Shown here in pieces: positions 41,602 to 51,551 of a stretch of 64,000 nt of DNA (its first letter is position 1; the number at the start of each line of letters is the position of its first letter). The position numbers and the translations under genes were made by a program. The notes under the pieces were generated by a model. The model was not told where the DNA came from. It worked only from the letters and a program-made list of their open reading frames with translations, and did no database searches. Source of the stretch: Pseudomonas fluorescens (lineage in GTDB: Bacteria; Pseudomonadota; Gammaproteobacteria; Pseudomonadales; Pseudomonadaceae); NCBI RefSeq assembly GCF_902498185.1, contig NZ_CABVIX010000003.1, forward strand, positions 186,001-250,000. Reading direction: 5' to 3'.

Positions 41602-41619
41602 CGCCTTGTGCCTGAGGGG

Positions 41620-41660
41620 AGGTTTTTTTACTGCCGCCCCTACCCTTCTTCGTCTTGTTA
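41620..41660 (+). promoter_or_regulatory. Putative ECF sigma promoter of haem oxygenase
   Basis: AGGTTTTTTTAC (41620-41631), 19 bp, then CGTCTTGTTA (41651-41660). It matches the element at 38894-38934 in sequence and exact spacing although the spacers differ. Confidence 0.65.
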
Positions 41661-41690
41661 CAAGACCCGACCATTTTCCAAGGACCGATC

Positions 41691-42284
41691 ATGCCGACAC
41701 CCACCCTCCTGCGCTCCCAACGCCTGAACCAGCTGACCCACGCCCCGCACAGCGAACTGGATGCCTTGGTCAGGTCCCACGCGCCTTTCGATACCCGCGA
41801 AAGCTTTGCCCGTTTCGTGGTCGCCCAGTATCTGTTCCAGGCCGAGCTGCAGGCGTTGTACACCGACCCGCGGCTGATCGCCATTGTCCCTGACCTGGCC
41901 CAGCGTTGCCGGGCCGAACAGGCCCGCCTGGACCTCGCCGACCTCGACACCGATGTGCCCGTCGCCGTGCCTGGCGCTCTTCAAGACCCCAGCCTGGGTG
42001 AGGCGCTGGGCTGGATCTTCGTCTCCGAAGGCTCCAAACTGGGCGCTGCGTTTCTGATCAAGCGTGCCGTCGGCCTGGGTCTGTCGGACAGCTTCGGCGC
42101 GCGTCACCTGGGCGAACCGGCCGGTGGCCGTGCGCAGGGCTGGAAGCAGTTCACCCGCATTCTCGACAGCCTGGAGTTGAACCCCGAGGAGCACGCCGCT
42201 GCCGAACAGGGTGCGGTGGCCGCCTTCGAGCGTTTCACCGAGCTGCTCAAGCATGCCTACGCAGCGAACGCCGAGCTTGTCTGA
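41691..42284 (+). CDS. hemO: Haem oxygenase (HemO/PigA type)
   Basis: This 197-residue enzyme opens haem to biliverdin, releasing iron and CO. LRSQRLNQLTH with nearby His residues (axial-ligand region), ARFVVAQYLFQAELQALY and ALGWIFVSEGSKLGAAFL match Pseudomonas HemO/PigA. The start MPTPTLLRSQ at 41691 follows AAGGA. It is likely cotranscribed with, or coordinately expressed with, the receptor. Regiochemistry of cleavage cannot be told with certainty. Confidence 0.93.
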   Translation: MPTPTLLRSQRLNQLTHAPHSELDALVRSHAPFDTRESFARFVVAQYLFQAELQALYTDPRLIAIVPDLAQRCRAEQARLDLADLDTDVPVAVPGALQDPSLGEALGWIFVSEGSKLGAAFLIKRAVGLGLSDSFGARHLGEPAGGRAQGWKQFTRILDSLELNPEEHAAAEQGAVAAFERFTELLKHAYAANAELV

Positions 42285-42340
42285 TACTCGCCCGGCCGTC
42301 CCTTTGGGCGGCCGACCCTGAACAACCTGTCCAAGCGCCC

Positions 42341-42778
42341 ATGACCCGACCAGCCGCCTCCAAACTGTCCCGTCTGCTGTTCGCTCTGCTGGCCTATGTC
42401 AGCCTGGGGATAGGCCTTGTCGCCATCGTCATTCCAGGACTGCCTACCACCGAGTTCATCCTTCTTGCCGCCTGGGCCGCGACGCGCAGCTCGCCACGTC
42501 TGAGCGCCTGGCTCGAGAACCACAGGCTGTTCGGGCCGATCCTGTACAACTGGCGCAACGGCAAGATCATCCAGCGCCGGGCGAAGGTCAGCGCCACCCT
42601 GAGCATGCTGTTCTGCGCGGGCGTGATGCTGGTGTTTCTCGACCACCGCTGGCCGGTGTTCCTGGCAATGGGCGGCATGGCCATGGGCAACCTGTGGATC
42701 TGGTCGCGTCCCGAGCGAATACCCGCCGTCTCCCCGCCGAACGGCAGCAGCAGGCCTAAGCCTGCCGCGGGCCTATAA
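42341..42778 (+). CDS. DUF454 (YbaN-type) inner-membrane protein
   Basis: This 145-residue protein has membrane segments near 10-32 and 85-120, and the family motif IPGLPTTEFILLAAWAATRSSPRL followed by GPILYNWRNGKII. The function is unknown; relatives are often near haem or iron genes. It follows hemO by 56 bp and ends overlapping the 3' end of the convergent arcD copy by 6 bp. Confidence 0.85.
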   Translation: MTRPAASKLSRLLFALLAYVSLGIGLVAIVIPGLPTTEFILLAAWAATRSSPRLSAWLENHRLFGPILYNWRNGKIIQRRAKVSATLSMLFCAGVMLVFLDHRWPVFLAMGGMAMGNLWIWSRPERIPAVSPPNGSSRPKPAAGL

Positions 42779-44200
42779 CCGCAGCCCCCCCGAATACAAT
42801 CCATACGCCGCCACCCCCGCCCCTGCCAGCACCGCAGCGAAGATCACTTTTTCCCACCTTGTGAACAACGCCTCGCCCCGCTCACGCTTGGCCCGGGCGA
42901 ACAGGATCACTCCAGGCGCATACAGCAACGCCGAGAGCAGCAGGTACTTGAGCCCGCCGGCGTACAGCAGCCACAACGCATAGAGCAGTGCCACTCCTGC
43001 CACCAGCAGGTCCTTGCGCCGCGCGCCCGGCTGCCCGGCATAGTCCTCGCCACGCATCGCCAGCAACACGGCATAGGCGGCAGACCAGAAATACGGCACC
43101 AGGATCATCGATGACGCCAGGTAGATCAGGCTGGTGTAGGTGCCGGCCGAGACCAGGGTAATCAGCAGGAAACCCTGGATCATGCTGTTGGTCAGCCACA
43201 GCGCATTCACCGGCACGTGGTTGCCGTTCTCGCGGGTGAGAAAACGCGGCATGGTCTTGTCCTTGGCCGTGGCGAAGAGGATTTCGGCGCACAGCAGCGC
43301 CCAGGACAGCAACGCGCCCAACAGCGACACGCCAAGCCCGACACTGATCAGCAAGGCGCCCCATGGCCCGACGATATGCTCGAGCACCGCCGCCAGCGAC
43401 GGGTTCTGCAGCCCCGCCAGCTCTGGCTGGGTCATGACCCCCAGTGACAACACGTTGACCAGCACCAGCAACGCGAGCACGCCGAGAAACCCGATCACCG
43501 TGGCCTTGCCGACATCCGAGCGCCGCTCCGCGCGCCCCGAGTACACGCTGGCGCCCTCGATGCCGATGAACACGAACACCGTCACCAGCATCATGTTGCG
43601 CACCTGCTCCAGCACGCTGCCGAACGCGGGGTTGCCCAGCCCCCAGATATCCCGGGTGAAGATATCGACGCGAAAGGCGAAGGCGGCAATGACGATGAAG
43701 ATCAGCAGCGGCACCACCTTGGCGATGGTGGTCACCAGGTTGATGAACGCCGCCTCCTTGATGCCCCGCAGTACGACGAAGTGCACAGACCACAGCAGCA
43801 ACGAGGCGCAACCGATGGCCAAGGGCGTGTTGCCCTCGCCAAACGCCGGGAAGTAGAAGCCCAGGGTGCTGAACAGCAGCACGAAGTAGCCGACGTTGCC
43901 CAGCCAGGCGCTGATCCAGTAGCCCCAGGCTGACGAAAACCCCATGTACTCGCCGAAACCTGCCTTGGCGTAGGCGTACACCCCGGAGTCGAGGCCGGGC
44001 TTGCGGTTGGCCAGGGTCTGGAAGACGAAGGCCAGCGCCAGCATGCCAACCGCTGTGATGCACCAGCCGATCAGCACGGCGCCAGCGTCGGCCCGTGCCG
44101 CCATGTTCTGCGGCAGTGAAAAGATCCCGCCACCGATCATCGACCCGACAACCAGCGCTATCAGCGCGCCGAGACGCAGCTTCTGTCCAGACGTGTTCAT
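42773..44200 (-). CDS. arcD: Arginine/ornithine antiporter, copy 1
   Basis: This 475-residue APC-family exchanger has about 12-13 membrane spans, opening GALIALVVGSMIGGGIFSLPQNMA with the conserved GSMIGGGIF motif. It is nearly the same length as, and highly similar to, the divergent copy at 44626-46053, pointing to gene duplication. It has no other arc gene on its strand. Confidence 0.9.
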   Translation of the reverse strand: MNTSGQKLRLGALIALVVGSMIGGGIFSLPQNMAARADAGAVLIGWCITAVGMLALAFVFQTLANRKPGLDSGVYAYAKAGFGEYMGFSSAWGYWISAWLGNVGYFVLLFSTLGFYFPAFGEGNTPLAIGCASLLLWSVHFVVLRGIKEAAFINLVTTIAKVVPLLIFIVIAAFAFRVDIFTRDIWGLGNPAFGSVLEQVRNMMLVTVFVFIGIEGASVYSGRAERRSDVGKATVIGFLGVLALLVLVNVLSLGVMTQPELAGLQNPSLAAVLEHIVGPWGALLISVGLGVSLLGALLSWALLCAEILFATAKDKTMPRFLTRENGNHVPVNALWLTNSMIQGFLLITLVSAGTYTSLIYLASSMILVPYFWSAAYAVLLAMRGEDYAGQPGARRKDLLVAGVALLYALWLLYAGGLKYLLLSALLYAPGVILFARAKRERGEALFTRWEKVIFAAVLAGAGVAAYGLYSGGLRL

Positions 44201-44625
44201 GAGCCTCCCTATCCAGGTATGCCGCCTCTACAAAACAATCTGCCGCGTCCAACTTTCCTTTACTTGTTATCAGCTGAAGAAATTAAACAACCCCTTCCTA
44301 ATAGCCGACTTATCTATGAGTGTTTTTTCATCTAGCAGGCAATTGTGGCCGAATTTGAAGCAGCCGTTACAACAGGGAGCTTTTGTCGGCAAAAAGTTGC
44401 GAATCCTTCAGAAACTACTAGCTTCAAAGCTCGCAGGCCACACGGAGCGCCTACTCCGAAAAGATGTGGAGATGCCAGCCTCTATGGCTTGCAGCACTAC
44501 CGTCGGCACTCTCCGGGAGTTTCATGAAGCCATCTTCATGACGTCGTGAACTGATTCGAATCAGCGAATGACCAAAGCGTCGGATCTACTCTGGCGTCAA
44601 CACTCTCCTGGCATGGAGTTAACCA
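44201..44625. other. Divergent control region of the two arcD genes
   Basis: This 425-bp region, less GC-rich than its surroundings, holds an ANR-type palindrome at 44551-44564 with a matching -10. Near 44384-44405 is TTGTCGGCAAAAAGTTGCGA, which could be an ArgR target but is weak. No gene is seen. Confidence 0.6.
44551..44564 (+). promoter_or_regulatory. ANR/Fnr-type box of the arc operon
   Basis: CTGATTCGAATCAG is a perfect palindrome matching TTGAT-N4-ATCAA except at the outermost bases. A -10-like TACTCT at 44587-44592 puts the box centre at about -41, the known position of the ANR site at P. aeruginosa arcDABC. Confidence 0.75.
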
Positions 44626-46053
44626 ATGTCTGACTCTCCCGGAAAACTGAAGTTGGGTGCACTGGTTGCACTTGTCGTCGGCTCGATGATCGGTGGTGGA
44701 ATATTCTCGCTGCCACAAAACATGGCGGCCAGCGCGGGCGTTGGCGCGGTGCTGATCGGCTGGGGCATCACAGCGGTCGGCATGTTGACCCTGGCCTTCG
44801 TGTTCCAGACATTGGCCAACCGCAAGCCTGACCTGGACGGCGGTGTCTACGCCTACGCCAAGGCGGGTTTCGGCGACTACATGGGTTTCTCATCGGCCTG
44901 GGGCTACTGGATCAGCGCCTGGCTGGGCAACGTCGGCTACTTCGTGCTGCTGTTCAGCACGCTGGGCTATTTCTTCCCGGTGTTCGGCCAGGGCAATACC
45001 CTGGCTGCGGTGGTCGGCGCCTCGCTGCTGCTCTGGGGGGTGCACTTCCTGGTGTTGCGGGGCATCAAGGAGGCGGCGTTCATCAACCTGGTCACCACCG
45101 TCGCCAAGGTGGTGCCGCTTGTCCTGTTCGCACTGATCTGCCTCTTCGCCTTCCGGCTCGATATCTTCACCGCCGATATCTGGGCAGTCGGCACGCCGGA
45201 GCTGGGCAGCGTGATGAACCAGGTGCGCAACATGATGCTGGTCACCGTATGGGTGTTCATCGGCATCGAGGGCGCGAGCATCTTCTCCTCGCGCGCCGAA
45301 AAGCGCTCCGACGTGGGCAAGGCCACGGTCATCGGCTTCATCACCGTGCTGTTGTTCCTGGTACTGGTCAACGTGCTGTCGCTGGGTGTAATGACCCAGC
45401 CGGAACTCGCCGGGCTGCAGAACCCGTCGATGGCGGCGGTGCTGGAGCATGTGGTCGGCCACTGGGGCGCGGTACTGATCAGCGTCGGGCTGATCATCTC
45501 GCTGCTGGGCGCGCTGCTGTCGTGGGTGCTGCTGTGCGCGGAGATCATGTTCGCAGCCGCCAAGGACCACACCATGCCGGAGTTTCTGCGCCGCGAGAAC
45601 GCCAACCAGGTGCCGTCCAATGCCCTGTGGCTGACCAACGCCATGGTGCAGATATTCCTGGTGATCACGCTGTTCTCCAACAGCACCTATCTGTCGCTGA
45701 TCTACCTCGCCACCTCGATGATCCTGGTGCCCTACCTGTGGTCGGCCGGCTATGCCCTGTTGTTGGCGGTGCGTGGCGAGACCTACGAAACGGCCTTCGC
45801 CGAGCGGCGCAAGGACCTGTTCGTCGCCGGCATCGCGCTGGTCTACGCGATCTGGCTGCTGTACGCCGGCGGCGTCAAGTACCTGCTGCTGTCGGCCCTG
45901 CTCTACGCCCCTGGCGCCATCCTGTTCGCCAAGGCCAAGCGCGAGCTCGGGCAACCGGTGTTCACCCCCATGGAGAAGCTGATCTTCGCTGGCGTCGTGG
46001 TTGGCGCCCTGGTGGCGGCCTACGGCCTGTATGACGGTTTCCTGACCCTGTGA
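44626..46053 (+). CDS. arcD: Arginine/ornithine antiporter, copy 2
   Basis: This 475-residue APC-family exchanger swaps arginine for ornithine. The N-terminal GALVALVVGSMIGGGIFSLP and the 12-13 hydrophobic segments match the family. It heads the operon arcD-arcA-arcB-arcC, whose products convert arginine to ornithine, ammonia, CO2 and ATP when oxygen is short. The upstream ANR box fits that role. Confidence 0.95.
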   Translation: MSDSPGKLKLGALVALVVGSMIGGGIFSLPQNMAASAGVGAVLIGWGITAVGMLTLAFVFQTLANRKPDLDGGVYAYAKAGFGDYMGFSSAWGYWISAWLGNVGYFVLLFSTLGYFFPVFGQGNTLAAVVGASLLLWGVHFLVLRGIKEAAFINLVTTVAKVVPLVLFALICLFAFRLDIFTADIWAVGTPELGSVMNQVRNMMLVTVWVFIGIEGASIFSSRAEKRSDVGKATVIGFITVLLFLVLVNVLSLGVMTQPELAGLQNPSMAAVLEHVVGHWGAVLISVGLIISLLGALLSWVLLCAEIMFAAAKDHTMPEFLRRENANQVPSNALWLTNAMVQIFLVITLFSNSTYLSLIYLATSMILVPYLWSAGYALLLAVRGETYETAFAERRKDLFVAGIALVYAIWLLYAGGVKYLLLSALLYAPGAILFAKAKRELGQPVFTPMEKLIFAGVVVGALVAAYGLYDGFLTL

Positions 46054-46086
46054 TCCTGTGTTTCACACACATTGGAGGAAAGAACC

Positions 46087-47343
46087 ATGTCCGCGGAAAA
46101 AGTGAAGTACGGCGTGTACTCCGAAGCCGGAAAGCTGCGCAAGGTGATGGTCTGCTCGCCAGGGCTCGCTCACCAGCGCCTTACCCCGAGCAACTGCGAC
46201 GAGCTGCTGTTCGACGACGTGATCTGGGTCAACCAGGCCAAGCGCGACCATTTCGACTTCGTTACCAAGATGCGCGAGCGTGGCATCGACGTGATGGAGA
46301 TGCACAACCTGCTGACCGAGACCGTGCAGCATCCCGATGCGCTCAAGTGGATCCTGGACCGCAAGATCACTGCGGACACCGTCGGCCTCGGCCTCACCAA
46401 CGAGGTGCGCAGCTGGCTCGAAGGCTTGCCGCCGCGCCAGCTGGCGGAGTTTCTGATCGGCGGCGTGGCAGGCCAGGACCTGCCCGTCAGTGAGGGCGCA
46501 GAAGTGGTCAAGATGTACAACGACTATCTCGGCCATTCCAGCTTTATCCTGCCGCCCCTGCCCAACACCCAATTTACCCGCGACACCACCTGCTGGATCT
46601 ACGGTGGCGTGACGCTCAACCCCATGTACTGGCCAGCGCGGCGCCAGGAAACCCTGCTCACCAGCGCCATCTACAAGTTTCATCCGCAGTTCACCGAGGC
46701 CCAGTTCGAGGTCTGGTACGGCGACCCCGACAAGGATCACGGCCAGGCCACGCTAGAAGGCGGTGACGTCATGCCGATCGGCAATGGCGTGGTGCTGATC
46801 GGCATGGGCGAACGGACCTCGCGCCAGGCAATCGGCCAACTTGCACAGTCATTGTTCGCCAAGGGTGCGGTGGAAAAAGTGGTGGTTGCCGGCCTGCCCA
46901 AATCCCGCGCGGCCATGCACCTGGACACCGTGTTCAGCTTCTGCGACCGCGACCTGGTCACGGTCTTCCCCGAAGTGGTCCGCGAGATCGTGCCCTTCAT
47001 CATTCGTCCCGACGAGAGCAAGCCCTACGGCATCGATGTGCGCCGCGAGCACACGTCGTTCATCGAAGTGGTCGCCGAGGTGCTCGGGCTTAAGCAACTG
47101 CGCGTGGTTGAAACCGGCGGCAACAGTTTCGCCGCCGAGCGCGAGCAATGGGACGACGGCAACAACGTGGTGGCGGTGGAGCCGGGCGTGGTCATCGGCT
47201 ACGACCGCAACACCTACACCAATACCCTGCTGCGCAAGGCCGGGATCGAGGTCATCACCATCAGTGCCGGCGAACTCGGGCGAGGCCGTGGCGGCGGTCA
47301 CTGCATGACCTGCCCGATTGTCCGCGACCCGATCGACTACTAG
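46087..47343 (+). CDS. arcA: Arginine deiminase
   Basis: This 418-residue enzyme hydrolyses arginine to citrulline and ammonia. The nucleophilic Cys is in GGGHCMTCP near the C-terminus, the catalytic His/Asp regions are REHTSFIE and TRDTTCW, and [10 protein letters not shown] is conserved. The ATG at 46087 follows a strong GGAGG 33 bp after arcD. Confidence 0.98.
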   Translation: MSAEKVKYGVYSEAGKLRKVMVCSPGLAHQRLTPSNCDELLFDDVIWVNQAKRDHFDFVTKMRERGIDVMEMHNLLTETVQHPDALKWILDRKITADTVGLGLTNEVRSWLEGLPPRQLAEFLIGGVAGQDLPVSEGAEVVKMYNDYLGHSSFILPPLPNTQFTRDTTCWIYGGVTLNPMYWPARRQETLLTSAIYKFHPQFTEAQFEVWYGDPDKDHGQATLEGGDVMPIGNGVVLIGMGERTSRQAIGQLAQSLFAKGAVEKVVVAGLPKSRAAMHLDTVFSFCDRDLVTVFPEVVREIVPFIIRPDESKPYGIDVRREHTSFIEVVAEVLGLKQLRVVETGGNSFAAEREQWDDGNNVVAVEPGVVIGYDRNTYTNTLLRKAGIEVITISAGELGRGRGGGHCMTCPIVRDPIDY

Positions 47344-47353
47344 GAGAGCCATC

Positions 47354-48364
47354 ATGGCGTTCAACATCCATAACCGTAACCTGCTCACGCTCGAACACCA
47401 CACCAACCGTGAGCTGCGTTACCTGCTGGACCTGTCCCGGGACCTGAAGCGGGCCAAGTACACCGGCACCGAGCAGCAGCACCTCAAGGGCAACAACATT
47501 GCCCTCATCTTCGAGAAGACCTCGACCCGCACCCGCTGCGCCTTCGAGGTCGCCGCCTATGACCAGGGCGCCAACGTCACCTACATCGATCCGGGCTCGT
47601 CGCAGATAGGTCACAAGGAAAGCATGAAGGACACCGCCCGGGTGCTCGGGCGCATGTACGACGCCATCGAGTACCGTGGCTTCAAGCAGGAGATCGTCGA
47701 AGAACTGGCCAAGTACGCAGGTGTCCCGGTGTTCAACGGGCTGACCGACGAATACCACCCCACCCAGATGATCGCCGACGTGCTGACCATGCGTGAGCAC
47801 AGCGACAAGCCGCTGCACGACATCAGCTACGCCTACCTTGGCGACGCACGCAACAACATGGGCAACTCGCTGCTGCTGATCGGCGCCAAGCTCGGCATGG
47901 ACGTACGCATTGCCGCGCCCAAGGCATTGTGGCCCCATGACGACCTGGTCAAGCGCTGCAACACATACGCCGAGGAAAGCGGCGCCCGCATCACCCTGAC
48001 AGAAGACCCCAAAGCGGCGGTCAAGGACGTGGACTTCATTCACACAGACGTCTGGGTGTCGATGGGCGAGCCCGTCGAGGCCTGGGGCGAACGCATCCAG
48101 CAGCTGCTGCCCTACCAGGTAAACGCGGACTTGATGAAGGCCAGTGGCAACCCGAGGACCAAGTTCATGCACTGCCTGCCGGCGTTCCACAATGCCGAGA
48201 CCAAGGTGGGCAAGCAGATTGCCGAGCAGTACCCGAACCTGGCCAATGGCATCGAAGTGACCGACGACGTGTTCGAATCGCCCGCCTGTATTGCCTTCGA
48301 GCAGGCGGAAAATCGCATGCACACGATCAAGGCGATCCTGGTGTCGACCCTGGCTGATCTTTGA
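47354..48364 (+). CDS. arcB: Ornithine carbamoyltransferase, catabolic
   Basis: This 336-residue enzyme performs phosphorolysis of citrulline to ornithine and carbamoyl phosphate. It has the carbamoyl-phosphate site [14 protein letters not shown], the DEYHPTQ segment and the ornithine-site HCLPAFHN. Position inside arc rather than an arg operon marks it as catabolic. The start [11 protein letters not shown] at 47354 is preceded by AGGAGA. Confidence 0.97.
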   Translation: MAFNIHNRNLLTLEHHTNRELRYLLDLSRDLKRAKYTGTEQQHLKGNNIALIFEKTSTRTRCAFEVAAYDQGANVTYIDPGSSQIGHKESMKDTARVLGRMYDAIEYRGFKQEIVEELAKYAGVPVFNGLTDEYHPTQMIADVLTMREHSDKPLHDISYAYLGDARNNMGNSLLLIGAKLGMDVRIAAPKALWPHDDLVKRCNTYAEESGARITLTEDPKAAVKDVDFIHTDVWVSMGEPVEAWGERIQQLLPYQVNADLMKASGNPRTKFMHCLPAFHNAETKVGKQIAEQYPNLANGIEVTDDVFESPACIAFEQAENRMHTIKAILVSTLADL

Positions 48365-48429
48365 CTACAGCCGTCGCCGGGGGGATTTCGAACCCTGTGG
48401 GAGCCCTCAACTTCTGAAGGACATTCATC

Positions 48430-49365
48430 ATGCGTATCGTTGTAGCTTTGGGTGGCAACGCCCTGCTGCGCCGCGGCGAGCCGATGACGGCCGAGAACCA
48501 GCGGGCCAATATCCGTGTCGCCTGCGAACAGATCGCCAGGATCCATCCCGGCAACGAGTTGGTCATCGCCCACGGCAACGGTCCCCAGGTTGGCCTGCTG
48601 TCGCTGCAGGCGCAGTCCTACAAACCCGAAGAGGCCTATCCGCTGGATGTGCTCGGCGCCGAGACCGAAGGCATGATCGGCTACATGATCGAACAGGAGC
48701 TGGGCAACCTCCTCGCGTTCGAAGTGCCCTTCGCCACCCTGCTCACCCAGGTCGAAGTGGATGCCAACGATCCGGCCTTCAAGGACCCGACCAAGTTCAT
48801 CGGCCCGGTCTATGCAAAGGAAGAGGCCGAGCGCCTGGCCAAGGAGAAGGGCTGGGTGGTCAAGCCCGACGGCGACAAGTACCGCCGCGTCGTGGCCAGC
48901 CCCAAGCCACGGCGCATCTTCGAGATCCGCCCGATCACCTGGCTGCTGGAAAAGGGCAGCGTGGTGATCTGCGCGGGCGGCGGTGGCATCCCGACCATGT
49001 ACGATCCTGAGCGCAAACGGACCCTGCAAGGCATCGAGGCGGTGATCGACAAGGACCTCTGTTCCGCGCTGCTGGCCGAGCAGCTCGACGCCGACCTGCT
49101 GGTGATCGCCACCGACGTCAACGCCGCCTTCATCGACTATGGCAAGTCCAGCCAGAAGGCCATTGCCCAGGCTCACCCGGACGAGCTGGAAAAACTCGGC
49201 TTCGCAGCCGGATCCATGGGTCCCAAGGTGCAGGCAGCCTGTGGCTTTGCCCGCAACACCGGCAAGGTCGCGGTAATCGGCTCGCTGCCGGACATAGAAG
49301 AGATCGTCAAGGGCACCGCTGGCACTCGGATCAATACTGCCCGGGCCGGTATCAGTTACCGTTGA
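48430..49365 (+). CDS. arcC: Carbamate kinase
   Basis: This 311-residue enzyme makes ATP from carbamoyl phosphate, the energy-yielding step of the pathway. [15 protein letters not shown] at the start, [22 protein letters not shown] and TDVNAAF are family motifs. It follows arcB by 65 bp. Confidence 0.97.
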   Translation: MRIVVALGGNALLRRGEPMTAENQRANIRVACEQIARIHPGNELVIAHGNGPQVGLLSLQAQSYKPEEAYPLDVLGAETEGMIGYMIEQELGNLLAFEVPFATLLTQVEVDANDPAFKDPTKFIGPVYAKEEAERLAKEKGWVVKPDGDKYRRVVASPKPRRIFEIRPITWLLEKGSVVICAGGGGIPTMYDPERKRTLQGIEAVIDKDLCSALLAEQLDADLLVIATDVNAAFIDYGKSSQKAIAQAHPDELEKLGFAAGSMGPKVQAACGFARNTGKVAVIGSLPDIEEIVKGTAGTRINTARAGISYR

Positions 49366-49393
49366 GTCTGTTCAATCTGCGGAGTATCACATC

Positions 49394-49750
49394 ATGGCCC
49401 AGTTCGAACCCGGACACCTGCACATCGAGCGTCATGCGCTGAGCAAGGGCGACCATAGCTACAACCTGCGCATCGACTATGAAGTCCTGCAGGATCCCAA
49501 GGAGGGCAAAGGCATGCAGTTTCGCCTGCATGGCTCGGTGGAGAACAAGGACGTCGACGAAAGCTTCTTCCTGGCCAAGGACCAGGCCTTCGACTTCGCC
49601 CGCCACGCCACCCGCATCGCCCAGAAACACGGCCTGCCCAAGACCGCCAGCATTGGCTCGATGCACAAGTATTACGACGAGATGTTCGAGGATGTGCGCA
49701 AGCAGCTGGACGTCAAGTCCGGCGACCCGGTGAAGCCAGAGCACCTTTAG
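49394..49750 (+). CDS. DUF5064-type protein after arcC
   Basis: This 118-residue soluble protein of unknown function starts MAQFEPGHLHIERHAL and carries a beta-rich half (YNLRIDYEVLQDP, GMQFRLHGSVENK) and a helical half. I know relatives in Pseudomonas as DUF5064. It lies 28 bp after arcC and could be the last gene of the operon. Confidence 0.75.
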   Translation: MAQFEPGHLHIERHALSKGDHSYNLRIDYEVLQDPKEGKGMQFRLHGSVENKDVDESFFLAKDQAFDFARHATRIAQKHGLPKTASIGSMHKYYDEMFEDVRKQLDVKSGDPVKPEHL

Positions 49751-49825
49751 CGGCAAGCAAGAGCAAGAGCGGGCGCGTACTGCTTTCTCTTGCGGCTTGT
49801 AGCTTGCAGCTTGTAGCTTTGAGCC
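49751..49825. repeat. Short tandem CTTG(C/T)AG repeats
   Basis: GGCTTGTAGCTTGCAGC and a following TTGTAGCTTTGAG form imperfect 7-bp repeats between the arc operon and the sigma-54 activator gene. A similar run occurs upstream of valS at 62042-62072. Confidence 0.6.
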
Positions 49826-49852
49826 CCCCCAGAGAGCTCGGCTGCAGATCAG

Positions 49853-51361
49853 ATGCGTATTCATGTCAGCTTCATCGACCGAGTCGGCATTACCCAGGAA
49901 GTACTGGCGCTGCTCGGCGCGCGCAATCTCAACCTGGACGCCGTCGAAATGGTGCCGCCCAACGTCTATATCGACGCGCCCACCCTGAGCCCGGCGGTGC
50001 TCGAAGAACTGCACGACGCGCTGTTCGATGTCCAGGGCGTGCAGTCGGTGGAGGTGGTCGACATCCTGCCCGGCCAGCGCCGTCACCTGCAACTCGATGC
50101 CTTGCTCGCGGCCATGAGCGATCCGGTGCTGGCCGTGGACAGCGCCGGCACCGTGCTGCTGGCCAATCCGGCATTGATCGCCCTGTGCGGGCGTGAGTCG
50201 GCGGGGCGCTCGGTGGGCGAGCTGTTCGCCGACCCAGGGTTGCTGCAGGCGCTGCGTGACAATGGTTTCCACCTGCCGATGCGCGAGATGCAGCTCAACG
50301 GCCAGAGCCTGCTGCTCGACGCCACGCCGATTACCAACGCTGGGGGGCTGCTGACTTTATACCCGCCCAATCGCATGGGCGAACGGCTGTCGGCGCTGCA
50401 TCACGATCACGCTGAAGGCTTCGACTCGCTGCTGGGCGAATCGCCGGCCATCCGTACCTTGAAGGCTCGCGCCCTGCGCGTCGCCGCGCTCGACGCCCCC
50501 CTGCTGATTCATGGCGAAACCGGTACCGGCAAGGAGCTGGTCGCCCGCGCCTGCCATGCCATCAGCAGCCGGCATGCCGCGCCCTTTCTCGCATTGAACT
50601 GCGCGGCGCTGCCAGAGAGTCTGGCCGAGAGCGAGCTGTTCGGCTATGCCCCGGGTGCCTTCACCGGTGCCCAGCGCGGCGGCAAGCCGGGGCTCATGGA
50701 GCTGGCCAACCAGGGCACGGTGTTCCTAGACGAGATTGGCGAGATGTCGCCCTACCTGCAGGCCAAGCTGCTGCGCTTTCTCAGCGATGGCAGCTTTCGC
50801 CGGGTGGGCGGCGACCGTGAGGTCAAGGTCGATGTGCGCATCCTCAGCGCCACCCACCGTGACCTGGAAAAAATGGTCGCCGAAGGCACTTTCCGCGAAG
50901 ACCTCTTCTACCGCCTGAACGTACTGAACCTGCAGGTCCCTCCCCTGCGCCAACGCGGCCAGGACATCCTGCTGCTGGCGCAGCGGTTCATGCAGCAGGC
51001 CTGCACGCAGATCCAGCGCCCGCTCTGCCGCCTGGCGCCGGGCGTGCATTCTGCCCTGCTGGGCAATCCGTGGCCGGGCAATGTGCGTCAGTTGCAGAAC
51101 GTGATCTTCCGCGCCGCCGCCATCTGCGAGACCAACCTGGTGGATATCGGTGACCTGGATATCGCCGGTACGTCGGTAGCGCGAGGCCAGGATGGCGAAG
51201 TGTCGAGTCTCGAACTCGCGGTGGAGGGCTTCGAGCGCGAGTTGCTGCAACGGCTCTACGTGAGTTACCCCTCGACGCGGCAACTGGCCGGCCGCCTGCA
51301 GACATCGCATTCCGCGATCGCCCATCGTCTGCGCAAATACGGCATCCCAGCAAAATCCTGA
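49853..51361 (+). CDS. gcsR: TyrR-like sigma-54 activator of glycine cleavage (GcsR type)
   Basis: This 502-residue enhancer-binding protein has an N-terminal ACT domain (MRIHVSFIDRVGITQEVL), a PAS domain (about 80-190) and an AAA+ domain. The AAA+ part carries Walker A HGETGTGKE, GAFTGAQ (the sigma-54 contact loop) and FLDEIGEM. The C-terminal HTH is STRQLAGRLQTSHSAIAHRLRKYG. It is encoded immediately upstream of gcvHPT, the place of GcsR in P. aeruginosa, which responds to glycine. PhhR is an alternative name by family, but the context favours GcsR. Confidence 0.85.
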   Translation: MRIHVSFIDRVGITQEVLALLGARNLNLDAVEMVPPNVYIDAPTLSPAVLEELHDALFDVQGVQSVEVVDILPGQRRHLQLDALLAAMSDPVLAVDSAGTVLLANPALIALCGRESAGRSVGELFADPGLLQALRDNGFHLPMREMQLNGQSLLLDATPITNAGGLLTLYPPNRMGERLSALHHDHAEGFDSLLGESPAIRTLKARALRVAALDAPLLIHGETGTGKELVARACHAISSRHAAPFLALNCAALPESLAESELFGYAPGAFTGAQRGGKPGLMELANQGTVFLDEIGEMSPYLQAKLLRFLSDGSFRRVGGDREVKVDVRILSATHRDLEKMVAEGTFREDLFYRLNVLNLQVPPLRQRGQDILLLAQRFMQQACTQIQRPLCRLAPGVHSALLGNPWPGNVRQLQNVIFRAAAICETNLVDIGDLDIAGTSVARGQDGEVSSLELAVEGFERELLQRLYVSYPSTRQLAGRLQTSHSAIAHRLRKYGIPAKS

Positions 51362-51370
51362 GCGAGCACG

Positions 51371-51404
51371 TATTGAAATCGATACGTCGTATTGGTTTCG
51401 ATAC
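51371..51404. repeat. Direct repeat before gcvH
   Basis: TATTGAAATCGATAC (51371-51385) and TATTGGTTTCGATAC (51390-51404) repeat at a 19-bp interval just after the gcsR stop. They could be regulator sites. Confidence 0.45.
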
Positions 51405-51454
51405 AGAGCGTTTTCAGCGCCGCTGCGCAAGCCTCTGCTCCCCATCCGCCTTTA

Positions 51455-51508
51455 TGTTCGCGAGAACGCTGTAGCGTTTTCGTTACACCTCTACGCTTAC
51501 CGTTTACC
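51455..51508. promoter_or_regulatory. Candidate tandem activator sites
   Basis: Three related elements lie 17-20 bp apart: TGTTCGCGAGAACG (51455-51468), TGTAGCGTTTTCGTTACA (51470-51487) and TCTACGCTTACCGTTTAC (51490-51507). The middle one is a near-perfect TGTAAC...GTTACA palindrome of the TyrR/GcsR kind. They lie 45-110 bp upstream of the -24/-12 promoter. Confidence 0.5.
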
Positions 51509-51551
51509 TCAAAAGCCCGCAATAGCCCGATTTCACAGGGAATTTCGCACA

